Positions 50,301-59,228 of a stretch of 64,000 nt of DNA are shown in pieces (positions within the stretch are counted from its first letter, which is position 1; each line of letters begins with the position of its first letter). This stretch comes from Sanderia malayensis (Eukaryota; Cnidaria; Scyphozoa; Semaeostomeae; Pelagiidae), in the NCBI GenBank assembly GCA_013076295.1, contig RQOL01000466.1, positions 1 through 64,000 on the forward strand, written 5' to 3'. A program made the translations under genes and the position numbers. The notes under the pieces are model-generated. The model was not told the DNA's origin, did no database searches, and worked only from the letters and a program-made list of their open reading frames with translations.

Positions 50301-53300
50301 TTATGAAATAAAATAATCGTGACAAAAATCTCTTATATGTTGGAAACATGCCCTTGCATATAAGTGGTATAAACTCAGCAAATAGTGAAAATCATCACGT
50401 AAAACATTCTTGCGTAGTTACCTGGTTTTGCTGTGCTGTTCAGGCACTTTGTTCCACATGATGTGTTGCAACATTTTTGATAATCAAAACAGTCTTCATC
50501 AGAGGTACAACTGCTTACATAGGGCTTCCCAACTTTACAAGTAAACACTGGGCAAAATCCCGCGTTGACAACTGCAAAAGCAGTTTATTCTTAAATTATT
50601 CCTCTATGTCATTCGAGGAAAGTCAATACATTCAGCCAGTCCATATAATAAGAAATATAATGGAGGAAAAGAAGGAAGGTAAAGTGAAAAAGATGTTCTG
50701 ACAAAGAGATATAACTAAATAAATAGTTAAAGATAATACCTTGTACGCATTCACGAATCATGAATTTCATGAAAGGACGGTTAGAAGTACATCCATACTT
50801 TTGATACACCCGATGGGCACAGGTCATCCAGTTACTACATGAACATCTTTTTGAAGTGGACCCAAAATTGGTAGTACAATTGGAGCATGTTGTGTTTAGT
50901 CTTGTTTGCTTAAATCCCGGTGGACACATGGTTGGTTGTTCGATTACTGCGGAACTGCACGTCGTTTGAAAACACGTTGGAACAACGGATGGAAGCACTC
51001 GTGCATGCGAAAAATAGTAGAGCATCTTGAAATCTGAGAAAACAAAGATCTTTTATGAAAAACTAGTTATGGTCAAACTTTAATGCACAAATATCATGCG
51101 ACGTCATTCAGTCGGCAAGGAAGATACGTTCCAAAAGAAAAAACAAAAAGCAATTAATAAATGAAATATTGAAGGCTGTCATAATTAAAGTTTCAGTTGC
51201 AGCAACTACTGCATTTTTCAACTACAAAATCTATTATTTACCTTTTTTAGTCTTGTTAGAGTACACATGCAATTGCATTGGCTTCGCTAGTCCACCTGAA
51301 ATCAAATTGATCTTTCCACCAGTGCGCTTATCAGCCGAGTAAATTGCTCTCGTAGACCAATCAGTCCAAAAAATACGATTTCTAAACACAGCCAGACCAT
51401 AGGGCGTCTGAATCTCTCCTGTAATCCCATCAATCGGATAATATGGATTGTAGCCATAGTGATCGTACAGGATTCTTCGATCAGAGCCATCAAGATCTGA
51501 TGATTCAATCCGATCTAGCCCCATATCACTCCAGTAAATGCGTTCTTCAATCTTGTCAATCGCAAGGCCACTAGGATAACGAAGGCCAGTTGAAATTATT
51601 GTCAGTCTTCTTGTTCCGTCCATATATGCGGATTCGATTTTGGGATGTGTGCCCCAATCGCTGAAAAACATCAAGCTGAAAAAGAATGAAACAATCAGTT
51701 ATTGGTTGTTCAATCAAATATCAGGAAATGTCAGACCCTTCATCAAGAAAAAGGACAGAGAAATAGCAGACAGATTTGTTTTTGCATAAGTTCATCAACA
51801 TCTTTTAATATGGATGAGAATACCCTTTTTCATGGTGGAGTTGTATGTCTCTTGGATTGACAAGGTTTGTGCTTATAAGAATCTTTCTGGCCGAACCATC
51901 TAGTTTAACAACTTCGATAGTTTCTCTTCCATAGTCAGCAAAATACAATAGCTGAGAAGCAACATCAATTGAAAGTCCTTCTGGAGTTAGCAGATGTTCA
52001 TGAATCAAAACTTTGTATCCAGTGCTGTTAACAAACATTTTGATAATCTGCAATAAATTGATGTTGTTGTATCAAGAATTACAATACACGGCCTTCATTC
52101 ATTGCTAAAGATAGTGCAGACAGGAAATATGGAGAATTCTAAAAAAATAGAATTACTTTATCTTGATATACATCAGTCCAGTATAGTATGTTGTTTTTTT
52201 GATCGAAATCTATTCCAACCGGCCGTCCAGAACAGGGCACGCTCAGCGCATCAAAAATATATTGCGGCTGACCAATGAATTTCGAAAGGTGCAAAATCTT
52301 AGTGGCACTGCCTGTTCCATCCAGCAGAAATATCTGGTAATCAAGATCCGCTTCATGGCATGTATCTTGGCTGTCATGTCGAGATGGCTTCGTTCCTTTT
52401 GGGCAGGCACATGTGTAATTCTGCGCACCATTTTTCATGCAAATGTGAGAGCATAAGTTACTGTTGACAGCACATTGACTCGAAGCTGTAAAAAAGAATT
52501 TTCGAGAATGTAATTATCAATCGCTGAAATTATTTTTAGCTCAGATATAACCAAATGTCGGATCGTGTAGGAATCTTACTTTTTCAAAGAAAATGTAAGA
52601 TCCCTACTCCTATGCTTTATATAGAATGCTTAGTTAAGTCCCCAAAATATTCGGTGCTGCAAATCAAAGGTACTAACTAAAAACTCCCTTGATCGCATCG
52701 TTAACCAGTCCTGCTGGCACTTATATCCTTCTGCTAAGAAATTGTGATGTTGGTTGGCTGGATTTTTTTTAGAAAAATGTTAGAGCAACACAAAAGAAAT
52801 TTTTTTATTTCGTGGGGTGGATTCTTTCTTTTTCTTCTAACACCAGGGTGCTGGGTACGGCACTCATTGTGTTAGCAAAACTCTGGTGTGCGAGGGTTTG
52901 TGAGTTTTAGGGCTGTATGGAGTTCATACAACGAAAGCACGGTTGTTGCGTTCTTGTTAGTTTCCACTTCACCAACTAACCGAACACTTCCCCGCCGAAC
53001 GCCAACTTCCAATGCATTGTAAAAAAGATCCAACCTCATTTATAATCAAATTGAAGTACTAAATAATTTACGAGTTCATTTTTATCTGTTATGATTGTGG
53101 GTAGTTTTGGTGATGCATGTCCAAAGTAGTTTATTTTTGCATTTATTGCTTTGGTGGATCTTTGAACATAGCCATCTCTTCGTTGATTTCAGCACCTTTT
53201 GCCCATGATAATATCAAAATCAGTGAGCACAATCTGTACGTTGTCTTTTGACAGCTCCTTTTACACCTTATTTGCAAACCCCTTCAAAACACTCATGAAA

Positions 53301-54331
53301 CAACAACAATAGATCTGAAGCTGTACTTACATGCAGGTTGATTGGACGAGTGCAACAGTCTCACTTGTCCAATCAATTTATATCGATTGATCCCTTTCAC
53401 AGCGATTTCAAGATTGGTGGTACCAAGTTTTTGATACAGGAGAATACTTCTATACCAGTCTGTAAGATATACCAGTGAATGTGGAGCAAAAAGTGCCATG
53501 CTATAGGGATGGATGGAAATGTGGTGTGACCCGTAATCAGAGATATCAGCGTGATATCTCCTACCACCACCTGCGTAATCTACGGACCAGATCTTGTCTG
53601 TCTTTGCGTCAATCCAGTAAACTCGCTTTGCTGAGAAATCGATAGCAATGTCGTTTGGCCAAAAGAGGTTCGTTGTCACAATTGAGCGTCTGTCTTTACC
53701 ATCGAGTGTCGCTCTTTCAATGCGAGGCGACGAACCCCAATCAGTCCAGAAAATATATCTGAAAGTAAACAGTTACCATCAATCTGAATCTTCCTAAAAG
53801 TTGCTCGTTTGGCCTCATCCATTTCCTTCTTCCCTATTATTAATATACAGGAGCATACTTAAATATGTAGGAGGGGGGGGAGAATGTAATAAATTTAAGG
53901 TTCAAGATCTTACCCATCCAACGGAGTGACCGCTATTGCACGTGGTTGTCCCATATTACCTTGTATAAGCACCATTCTGTTCTTGCCATCTGCACTTGCA
54001 ACTTCAATCCAATCGTGTATAGTATCTGTCCAGTAAATATTATCTGTACTCCAATCGTAGGCAATGCCTTCACAAAGTGACACACCGTATTTAATCAATG
54101 CCTGAACATTTGATCCGTTAAAAGAGGCGCGGTAGATCTGGCGTGTGCCAACATCGCACCAGAATATTCTCTGCTTTGCGTGATCCAATGCCAGTGGCCC
54201 GATGCGGATTCCATCGCAATACACTGTTTCGAAATTCGTTCCGATTACTGCTTTACCAGTCGATGCTTGGACTGGAAAGCGGGCTATCGATCCTCTTATC
54301 CCAAAATAAACACACGGCTCAACGCAGGCAC
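40706..54331 (-). CDS. LRP-like endocytic/signalling receptor, 3' portion of gene
   Basis: LDL-receptor-family single-pass membrane protein. Twenty exons agree in phase and encode about 2,087 residues. In transcript order they are A2 53914-54331, B2 53331-53758, C2 52157-52485, D2 51824-52047, E2 51242-51675, F2 50740-51033, G2 50422-50571, H2 50084-50218, A1 49440-49857, B1 48861-49288, C1 47692-48020, D1 47359-47582, E1 46777-47210, F1 46276-46569, G1 45958-46107, H1 45630-45764, I 45198-45509, J 45039-45085, K 44745-44824 and L 44249-44614; the tail exon M (40706-41342) completes it. YWTD propellers and EGF modules bind ligands in such receptors. No LDL-receptor class A repeats and no signal peptide are visible, so upstream exons are missing or lie outside. 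AATAAA (minus strand, 40560-40565) follows the stop. Confidence 0.88.
41807..42562 (+). CDS. Harbinger ORF1, Myb/SANT-like DNA-binding protein
   Basis: 251 residues. The N-terminal trihelix/Myb-SANT-like domain spans about residues 10-85 ([39 protein letters not shown]). A long charged coiled coil follows, then a Gln/Met-rich end ([12 protein letters not shown]). In Harbinger elements such a protein binds the transposon ends and brings the nuclease to the nucleus. The frame is intact. Confidence 0.85.
   Translation: MSGVQQRELFIWKAEHDLCFVKELLLVEPYMHKPQSKERGQAWKLIVENLNKLTNPAFRVAVRAVRDRFSKLMEKFKKIEKEEERASGIQGADFDELYRGLSDINDRIEDAKLVWEEASDKDRDKENNEKAKALDMRKKATESLSETKRRKQNEEGDETPKRKRKSSEAFAMIQEGMKIKREQAQTEARLREEELQERQRARQDQQNMFQQQQEFMANMQMQQQQFMMQMQQQNTMILGQLLEVLKTAKDK
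42680..44057 (-). CDS. Harbinger transposase (HARBI1-like DDE nuclease), one frameshift
   Basis: Two exons, 43404-44057 and 42680-43092, have GT-AG borders. The start [10 protein letters not shown] lies at 44057. A helix-turn-helix-like region ([20 protein letters not shown]) precedes the catalytic residues: Asp in [11 protein letters not shown], Asp in YGDPAYPI and Glu in [10 protein letters not shown]. One A is missing in the run near 43510, where HQK passes into [12 protein letters not shown], so the uncorrected frame stops at 43461. Otherwise it is full length. Confidence 0.88.
44249..44614 (-). CDS. LRP-like gene exon L: juxtamembrane domain and transmembrane helix
   Basis: About 90 extracellular residues ([30 protein letters not shown]) precede the helix [20 protein letters not shown] and the basic stop-transfer YLYKRRQ. 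Type I orientation follows from the EGF domains outside and the basic anchor inside. The donor at 44248 leads into the intron that holds the Harbinger transposon. Confidence 0.85.
44745..45085 (-). CDS. LRP-like gene exons J-K: juxtamembrane segment with RKRR
   Basis: J (45039-45085, 47 bases) and K (44745-44824, 80 bases) encode [14 protein letters not shown] and [19 protein letters not shown], then PLIRKR. Joined to exon L this gives RKRR followed by QSP, a furin-type dibasic site. Both exons have GT-AG borders and phases that fit. The J-L region upstream of the helix matches no domain I can name. Confidence 0.65.
45198..45509 (-). CDS. LRP-like gene exon I: membrane-proximal EGF repeats
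   Basis: Encodes the end of one EGF ([13 protein letters not shown]) and two full EGF domains ([48 protein letters not shown]). The acceptor at 45510-45511 follows a good pyrimidine tract (CTCTTATTCCACTATTGTTC) and gives a length of 312, keeping phase. A longer exon starting at 45591 would add cysteines ([11 protein letters not shown]) but needs a one-base frame correction. The short version is preferred. Confidence 0.75.
45630..45764 (-). CDS. LRP-like gene exon H1: EGF domain, unit 1
   Basis: EGF module [20 protein letters not shown], then CGC and KTC. It ends in phase 1 and joins the membrane-proximal EGF exon I instead of a further propeller. Confidence 0.88.
45958..46107 (-). CDS. LRP-like gene exon G1: WAP domain, unit 1
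   Basis: A 150-bp exon with all eight WAP cysteines ([30 protein letters not shown]). The loop between the second and third Cys varies from unit 2 (KVGELYVNN against KVGKPYVSS). In WAP inhibitors that region contributes to target contact. Confidence 0.85.
46276..46569 (-). CDS. LRP-like gene exon F1: ten-cysteine module, unit 1
   Basis: Same 294-bp exon and cysteine spacing as F2. Substitutions avoid cysteines ([11 protein letters not shown] against [20 protein letters not shown] against NFGSTSKRC), which supports a structured module. No family name can be given from sequence alone. Confidence 0.8.
46777..48020 (-). CDS. LRP-like gene exons C1-E1: EGF and second YWTD propeller, unit 1
   Basis: C1 (47692-48020), D1 (47359-47582) and E1 (46777-47210) mirror unit 2 in length and phase. 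E1 carries [33 protein letters not shown] and [18 protein letters not shown]. Differences from unit 2 are few and mostly lie near the end of E1. Confidence 0.9.
48101..48141. repeat. Intronic hairpin, LRP-like gene, unit 1
   Basis: Arms GTAGGGATCTTACGTTTTC and GAAAATGTAAGATCCCTAC pair over 19 bp with one mismatch around a 3-base loop. The unit-2 counterpart at 52568-52608 has extra mismatches in the left arm. Confidence 0.6.
48861..49857 (-). CDS. LRP-like gene exons A1-B1: first YWTD propeller, unit 1
   Basis: Exons A1 (49440-49857) and B1 (48861-49288) have the same lengths (418 and 428 bases) and phases as unit 2. Blades include [36 protein letters not shown] and [20 protein letters not shown]1 differs from B2 at more residues than the other exons do (for example [14 protein letters not shown] against [14 protein letters not shown]), and the long B-C intron is likewise the most diverged. 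Confidence 0.9.
50084..50218 (-). CDS. LRP-like gene exon H2: EGF domain, unit 2
   Basis: A symmetric 135-bp exon encodes an LRP-type EGF ([29 protein letters not shown]). It splices in phase 1 into A1, joining the two 804-residue blocks. It differs from H1 by one residue in the core (RLPRG against RLPGG). Confidence 0.88.
50422..50571 (-). CDS. LRP-like gene exon G2: WAP four-disulfide-core domain, unit 2
   Basis: A symmetric 150-bp exon encodes one WAP domain: [22 protein letters not shown], then NTSCGTKC. All eight cysteines and the DxDC/KCC signature are present. WAP domains are usually small protease-inhibitor or antimicrobial modules in secreted proteins and are unusual in LRP receptors. 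Confidence 0.85.
50740..51033 (-). CDS. LRP-like gene exon F2: ten-cysteine module, unit 2
   Basis: 98 codons encode a module I cannot assign. Cysteine gaps are 4, 10, 12, 2, 10, 1, 5, 9 and 13 residues ([40 protein letters not shown]). It lies between the second propeller and the WAP domain. All ten Cys are kept in unit 1, so it is a folded extracellular domain under constraint. It resembles neither EGF nor LDLa spacing. Confidence 0.8.
51242..52485 (-). CDS. LRP-like gene exons C2-E2: EGF and second YWTD propeller, unit 2
   Basis: Exon C2 (52157-52485) opens with an LRP-type EGF ([21 protein letters not shown]) and enters a propeller with [12 protein letters not shown]2 (51824-52047) adds [20 protein letters not shown]2 (51242-51675) adds [36 protein letters not shown] and [20 protein letters not shown]2 and D1 encode identical residues, and the introns between C, D and E differ from unit 1 at only a few bases. 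This is far closer than elsewhere in the duplication. Confidence 0.88.
53331..54331 (-). CDS. LRP-like gene exons A2-B2: first YWTD propeller, unit 2
   Basis: Exon A2 (53914-54331) starts in [10 protein letters not shown] and carries the blades [19 protein letters not shown] and [19 protein letters not shown]. Exon B2 (53331-53758) continues with [37 protein letters not shown] and [14 protein letters not shown]. Together they form the six-bladed beta-propeller common in LRP receptors. A2 ends in phase 2 and B2 in phase 1, matching their unit-1 counterparts exactly. No exon supplying an upstream start was found in the 990 bases to the right. Confidence 0.88.
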
Positions 54332-55317
54332 CTTAAAGTTTAAAAAATACCTTTATATACATGTACATAAGTAATTTAAGTAAAACTTTTATGCCCACAA
54401 TTCCTCAAGTTGTTATTTAAACAACTTGAGTAATTGTAGACTTGAAGAATATTGGACTTGAAGAATATTTATTTCTAGAACATTTGCTTGAGTTTCATTT
54501 TGATTTAATTTTGAAAACTGCCTTTTTCGTGAAGTAATCTCTTGGAAGGAACAAGATTTACTGATGGCAAGATGAAAACCTCAATTTCCCTGAGGATATA
54601 AAAGAACAAGTAGATGTGTATGTTGATTTCTGGATAGTTTCCAGTTCATAAACTATAAATAGTAAATGACGCAATTTCACAAAATCCCGGACGTTGTTTA
54701 TGAGCGATAACGATGCGTCAGCAGTTTTAATTTATATTTTGTCTGTTTTGTCTACGTTTTTTGAGAACCTTTAATAATGGTGTGTTATCTTAAAAAGAAA
54801 TATTTCGAAGAAAAGTCCAGCAAGGCTCGATTCTCCTAAATTCTTGGTTTTGCCTTATTAATGACACTAAAAAGTAGTGAACTTTTTATTTGTTTCTTTC
54901 TACTTTCCACAGCAAAAGTCCCAAACTGCCCAGTGACTAGCGAAAATGAGACGCATTTTCAATCATCAATAATGCAAAACCTTCTCTATAAAAGTCTGTA
55001 GGAAATGTTAGGTCCACCAAGTTGTTCCCTGAAGCTAAATAACATGCTTCTACTGACCTTCTGCAATCATTGCAAAACTTTGAAGATGCATGAGAGTAAA
55101 CAACAATAAATAAATCTCCATGTTAAAAAACGCGCATTCACATTATTAAACTTATTTTCTTGTGCGTTTTGAACTAAATATGAGCAATACAAATAGCTTC
55201 CGCGTAGAATTGGCAAAACAAAAGTAGCATGCATTATTATTGTTGTTCAGCAAAGAATCGATTGAATTATTGATAATGTGTTTAAGCATACGTGATGAGG
55301 CCTCGTTTTACTATGGC
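54332..55317. other. Right of the last visible LRP-like exon
   Basis: No first exon or signal peptide is recognisable on the minus strand. A hairpin at 54397-54437 (arms ACAATTCCTCAAGTTGTT, one mismatch) and a duplicated 16-mer GACTTGAAGAATATT near 54445 lie at the end of the duplicated unit. Confidence 0.5.
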
Positions 55318-55325
55318 ACTGTACT

Positions 55326-55858
55326 CAGGGCCGTCGCTAGAGACATTAAGCTAGGGGGGTGCAAGCTCTCGATTTGCCGATTGATGGGCGTGGTTTTCTG
55401 GGCGTGGCTAATGTGGCATGCTGGCTAGAAAACTTAATGGGGGCGACAGGTTGAAATGGTGCCCTTTCCTTTATTCCATTTTTGCGCAGAATGTTCATTA
55501 TCAAATTCGCAAGACAGATGTATACGTTCTTTTAATATAGTTATGCGTTGTTAGTGGCTCCCTAATGGTTGCCGCCTAAGGGTGAGGAAATTTTTCAATT
55601 CTAATGCTTCCAGACCGCTGCAAAATGCAATCTTAATCTTAATAGTACTCTAACTTCTCCGTCGTATTGTGTAATTTGCTTGAGATCAAATTGAATTCGC
55701 TGGGAATTTCACGATTTGCCGATTGCTTTCTGCTGAGTAAAACTTAACATAACTGCTCTTGGGGCATCTTTTTTGCCGACGGATTTTTCGATTTGCCGAC
55801 TGAGATTTGGCCAGGGGGGTGCCGCACCCCCCGCACCCCCTATGTAGCGACGGCCCTG
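55326..55858. mobile_element. hAT-type non-autonomous element, 533 bp
   Basis: Ends CAGGGCCGTCGCTA and TAGCGACGGCCCTG are inverted. Flanks carry a perfect 8-bp duplication ACTGTACT (55318-55325 and 55859-55866). The motif CGATTTGCCGA occurs three times inside (near 55370, 55712 and 55788). No transposase frame. Confidence 0.92.
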
Positions 55859-55990
55859 ACTGTACTCATGATTATTCGTATATTTACTTGATATAAAGCA
55901 ACGACGGGTGGCGAAATTATAAAAAGCATATTGAAATGTTCGCAGGTTTGGAGGCCGCAGGACAATGTCTCTGGAAATTACCGAAGAATA

Positions 55991-56781
55991 CACTGGGGTT
56001 CCAAAAGTATTGCAACGCCTGATAAAAAATGGCGCCTAAAAGTGGCCCGAGGCCTAAAGAAGAAAATTTACATAACAATATATAAATACCAAACGGGTTT
56101 CAATAGCGAATTATTTTAGCAGAAATATACTCAGAATTTCATAAATTTTCAAGTGAAAACATAATTAAAACTATATCTTATTGTTTTATAATAATATTTA
56201 AAGAAAACTGCGAAGAAGTCCCTTAAAAAGTGTTTGCGAAAATTTATCGAAGTGGAGTAATTAAAACGCCGATAATGATAATTTCTTTAACTCAAAGCCA
56301 CGCAAATTCTCTCTCATTTAAAAGAGAATGTTTTAAAATTTTGAAAAATGTAAGGATTACTTGTGTAACTTTCTTGACCTTTTACAATTCACGGTTTAAG
56401 TCTTTGTTTATCATTTTAGGAATTTGATTTGACAAAACCTATTTTTCCGTAATTTTTTTTCCAGATTAAAAAAAGAAGGTTAATTGCCATAACAAAAGAT
56501 CCAACATGAATATTCCTATAATTTGTTTCAAATATTATAATTTGATATAATTTTTAAGGGCTTAATATTTTCTGAAGTGAACGAAAATTTTATTTTTTAA
56601 AACCCAGTTTGAAATTTAAAAAGCAAAACATGTGCTTCTCAAGTTGTAAACAAAGACTTAAACCGTGAATTGTAAAGGTCAAGACAGTTACCTAAATAAT
56701 TTTTAAATAATTGCTCAGGCCTAGGGCCACTTCTAGACGCCATTTTTCATCAGGCGTTCGAATACTTTTAATACCTTAGTC
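55991..56781. mobile_element. Tc1/mariner-type foldback element, 791 bp
   Basis: The left end begins CACTGGGGTTCCAAAAGTAT and the right end, on the other strand, GACTAAGGTATTAAAAGTAT, with TA on both sides. Outer arms continue through ACGCCTGAT and AAAAATGGCG. A second inner pair (CTTGACCTTTTACAATTCAC near 56374 and its complement near 56650) makes a nested palindrome. No coding capacity. Confidence 0.8.
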
Positions 56782-56783
56782 TA

Positions 56784-57404
56784 GATAGTGAAAAATCTTT
56801 CGATTTAAACAATGTTGTCTTGATGACAAAAAAAACTTTCGGTAACGACTTCAGAAAGTGAGCATGCGCAGTGAAACAGGATTTCGAAAGCAACTACAAT
56901 CCACATTGCATGTCTTCTTTCTTCATGAAATTTTTTTAGTGATGCTCAACTATAATAATAATCAACTGTAGCGCTATTTTTATACCGATAGGCCGCCGGT
57001 TAACTTTTTTTTCCATACATAAATATAATAAAATCAATAAAGTGACGTACGGCAATAGTAATAGTATATAATGATAAATTAGTGTATAAATAAACAAACA
57101 TGCCAGGATAAAAATGAACTAAACGTATCGGGCATAGCCCTTCCTCAGTAGTGGTGAAGAAAAGAACGCACAGGGCGTTTTATAAAGCAGCAGAAATCGA
57201 AAGTACGAAAAATAGAAATAAAGAACGTCCAATGGAATCAGACGTCGCAAGGAAGAGAGTAGCATAAGTAAAGCTGCGAAGGAAAAATAGATGACATAAA
57301 AGTAAAAAATGCCTATGAAAAAGAAAATTGTTTATTAAGTCCAACAGGGAAAAGCGTCCCAAGCTTAAAAATTAAACGTTTCAATAAATATTCGTACTTA
57401 TTCG
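56784..57404. other. No recognised gene
   Basis: AT-rich with short frames only. Confidence 0.4.
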
Positions 57405-57674
57405 TTGGAAAGTCAACCGGTGCCCAGAAAAAGAAAAAAGAGAGTCAAAGTTGTGAAACAAGCAGTAGCAGAAAGGGAAGAAGATAGTTTAGAAGATACA
57501 GGAATGCGCGATGAGGTACCCTACCAAGCTGATGATGAATGCCTTATTGATTCCGATGCAGATGCGCAAGGAGGCAGCTGTTGGCAACTTCCAGTGACTT
57601 CTAGTGACAAAAGTTCATGGGAAGTATCGGACTTTGCTTCCATCGATGACTCTGTAGATGAATGGATGCCATAA
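57405..57674 (+). pseudogene. Acidic linker relic of the K-type transposase family
   Basis: The frame encodes basic PRKRKKRVKVVKQ, then an acidic part with DDECLIDSDADAQGG that resembles GCLIDSDVDSQDGD in exon 3 of K2 at 26440. No THAP or catalytic segment accompanies it. Shared low-complexity acidity alone could mimic part of this match. Confidence 0.4.
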
Positions 57675-57935
57675 TAAACAGTGGCAGCGAAATAGAGTGA
57701 AACATAACTTCTTCGAGATATCAATCTGTTTTCGTGTAAATCGGTGCCGCAAAAAGATGAAATTATAACGAAAGATGTTTGCACTCGTTTTCGCTGTCAA
57801 GCTTTGTACAGCTTAAATACTTTTAATAAAAATGCAGCCTTTGGTTCTTAGAAAAGGACTGAGGGTGACTTCTTTATTGTTTTCATTAGATATTTGTTAT
57901 TGTCGTGCAACAATAAAATCAAACTGTTTGTATGG

Positions 57936-58247
57936 AGCTTAAAAAAATTAGGCCTGTTACGTCATCACACGTGATATTACCCCCCTCCCCCCGAAAAGTT
58001 ACCAAATGTACCCGAATCATCTAGGGTTGTCTAACCTGTAGATTCTGATATGAATTGCCACAAAAGACTCTTTTTGCAGACAGAAAACGGTCTGAAGCTT
58101 AAAAAATTAGACCTATGACGTCATCACACGTGATACTACCCCCCGAAAAGTCACTGAATGTACCCCAATGCTCTAGAGCTGTCTAACCTGTAGTTTCTCA
58201 TACGAACTGCCACAAAAGACTCTTATTGCAGACAGAAAACGGTCTTT
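57936..58247. repeat. Tandem repeat, two units of about 155-160 bp
   Basis: Both units run from AGCTTAAAAAA through GACGTCATCACACGTGAT-like and CCACAAAAGACTC segments to CAGACAGAAAACGGTCT, starting at 57936 and 58096. Similarity is roughly 85 percent by eye. The right unit lacks part of the C-run. Confidence 0.85.
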
Positions 58248-58484
58248 ACCACCCTGTTTTTACCCCCTGTTTCTATCAGTAAATGACACGACCCCCGGCA
58301 ATTTTTCAGAATGTTCCCTGGGCGCATATGAAAGAGCGTAAAAAACTGATAAGGAATGAAGCATAAAAACAAAGGTTAGGCAGTTTGCCAGATTGTTGGG
58401 CGAAATTCCCTGTCTATAACACAATCGGTGGAATCTGCCACGTGTGCAGAAACAGCAGATGATATATTATCACGTGAAAAACGA

Positions 58485-59223
58485 TTAGCGGTAAGGACAA
58501 GGAGCATTATTTGAAGTAGAATTGTTAGACGAATAGTGTGAACCAGAAAATATACGACGAATTTCATTACCAGGGTGGGGATTAGTATTGTTACGATAAT
58601 TAAAAGCACGAACCTCATGATTAAGGGCTTTACAATTAAATTTGAAGCAAACAGAGCATTTATGGATATAACCATTTTTACAGGTTTTAGAGTCAAGCTC
58701 AAATCGACTGGGCAAAAAACGATTAAAGTTTTTACAAATTTCAGTTTTTAAATTCCTTCGTACCTTGAGTGTTGGCATCAATCTTCGGTGTACATCTTGG
58801 AGGAGCAGCGGGTGGAGCGGTGTAAAGGACGTCGGTGTGGGGAAGCTTCGTTGGGGCAGAGGACATCATCGATTCGTGTCGCTTTGCACATTCGACTGCG
58901 GCCAGAAGATCGGTAAATGGCTGTTCTCGAGTGATGAGATATTTATGTAAGGAATGCTGCGTCTCCATGAAGCGATGAGCGAAGTTGGAGACTGATTCGT
59001 CGGGATTTTGGTGCAGAGAATAATAAGTCGCCAAAAGGTTGCGAATTTGCTGTTCTTTCGGAATTCCACGTTGTAAGCGTAATAGCTGGCATTCGTCGTA
59101 CAGGGACAGGAATTCATCGCTCGATGTTTTGTGCGATATACGGGAAGCATTTGAAAGCTCAAAAGAGCAAATAATGCCAAAGGCACGCGAGTCTTTCTGA
59201 CGTTGTTGCTTCAAATACGGCAA
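58485..59223 (-). pseudogene. Retrotransposon Gag-like relic, frameshifted
   Basis: The upstream frame (58741-59223) has a capsid-like helix-rich stretch (DEFLSLYDECQLLRLQ, ESVSNFAHRFMETQHSL). The downstream frame (58485-58781) has a Cys/His cluster (ICKNFNRF, IHKCSVCFKFNC, ALNH) like nucleic-acid-binding ends of Gag proteins. The frames overlap by about 40 bases, consistent with one indel. No protease, RT or integrase follows. The retrotransposon class is uncertain. Confidence 0.5.
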
Positions 59224-59228
59224 CCAAA

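Noticed and set aside
54340..54375. TATATAAAGG-like sequence upstream of exon A2 as a gene promoter
   Set aside because: Exon A2 starts mid-domain with an acceptor site shared with A1, so it is an internal exon and this is intron sequence.
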